DNA of 5,912 nt from Actinomycetota bacterium. Lineage in GTDB: Bacteria; Actinomycetota; Thermoleophilia; Gaiellales; F1-60-MAGs149. The stretch covers positions 1 to 5,912 of the forward strand of contig CANKHS010000086.1 in NCBI GenBank assembly GCA_947481755.1, given 5' to 3'. Positions 5,728 to 5,912 of the stretch are shown here, piece by piece (position 1 is the first letter of the stretch; the number at the start of each line of letters is the position of its first letter). The translations under genes were made by a program, and so were the position numbers. The notes beneath the pieces were generated by a model that did not search any database, was not told where the DNA came from, and saw only the letters and a program-made list of their open reading frames with translations.

Positions 5728-5912
5728 GTGGACTCCGCTACCGCCCGACACATCCTCGTCCATGGTTCGAATGGACCAACGCCCTGTGGCCTAACGATTC
5801 GGATCGTTGCGGGCCTGCTCGATTTTGGGGTGTTGGTTGTCGTCTTGTTCTGGCTCGCAGTCTTCACGCGCGTGCCCACCGCTGACGGTGGCTTCGATCT
5901 TCCGGTCTGGTC
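5728..5912 (+). CDS. RDD-family membrane protein, 5' part only
   Basis: From the GTG at 5728 the frame is open to the window end, giving 61 residues. After a polar N-terminus (about 18 residues), PCGLTIRIVAGLLDFGVLVVVLFWLAVFTRV matches the first helix of RDD proteins: the G-x-x-x-R-x-x-A-x-x-x-D pattern with an Arg and an Asp on one helix face, then a hydrophobic segment. RDD proteins are small integral membrane proteins, mostly of unknown function, some linked to ion transport or stress. The frame opens after a TGA at 5674, so the only other start is a GTG at 5695; neither has a good ribosome binding site, and the start is uncertain. The coding frame differs from the one that continues from the hydantoinase region to 5885, which is not coding. 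The upstream hairpin makes a separate transcript likely. Confidence 0.6.
   Translation, partial: MDSATARHILVHGSNGPTPCGLTIRIVAGLLDFGVLVVVLFWLAVFTRVPTADGGFDLPVW

Noticed and set aside
5517..5885. A 122-aa plus-strand open frame running from inside the hydantoinase gene past the hairpin
   Set aside because: It starts within the hydantoinase gene in another frame, passes through the hairpin, and downstream competes with the frame that encodes a recognisable RDD helix.

Overview
The window is GC-rich, tightly packed, single-copy bacterial chromosome. It reads as an actinobacterium-like genome, possibly of the Thermoleophilia/Acidimicrobiia sort. The reasons are strong G/C third-position bias, many long antisense shadow frames, TAnnnT -10 boxes placed 6-7 nt before start codons (the leaderless pattern common in Actinobacteria), terminator-like hairpins without a T-tract, and a small Usp-like protein of a type I associate with Actinobacteria. 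This assignment is inference; no marker gene is present. I see no mobile element, CRISPR array, tRNA or rRNA.

Layout. (1) 1-1214, plus strand: the 3' part of a cyclase-family (kynurenine formamidase/isatin hydrolase type) metal hydrolase, overlapping by one base a complete creatininase-family amidohydrolase. (2) 1270-1731, plus: a 153-aa Usp/HUP-fold-like protein, followed one base after its stop codon by a perfect 20-bp inverted repeat. (3) 1797-2606, plus: a UbiA-family membrane prenyltransferase. Its predicted promoter uses the right arm of that inverted repeat as -35 region and suggests a leaderless mRNA. (4) 3233-4105 and 2610-3236, minus: an EamA/DMT transporter and a flavin reductase-like FMN protein, joined by an ATGA overlap. 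The flavin reductase gene converges on the UbiA gene with only 3 bp between stop codons. (5) 4211-5608, plus: a complete dihydropyrimidinase/D-hydantoinase with all expected metal ligands, divergent from the transporter gene and ended by a second perfect hairpin. (6) 5728-5912, plus: the start of an RDD-family membrane protein cut by the window edge.

How the genes may work together. Three hydrolases of unrelated fold (cyclase, creatininase, hydantoinase) all belong to families that open cyclic amides or cleave amide/formamide bonds. With the DMT transporter and a flavin reductase they suggest a small locus for catabolism of a cyclic amide or N-heterocycle (hydantoin, dihydropyrimidine, creatinine or isatin-like). 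The link between the cyclase and creatininase genes is strong (overlap). The link to the hydantoinase is only by neighbourhood, because a UbiA gene and a convergent pair lie between. I found no clear undescribed system; the most interesting structural signal is the inverted repeat/promoter at 1733-1797.
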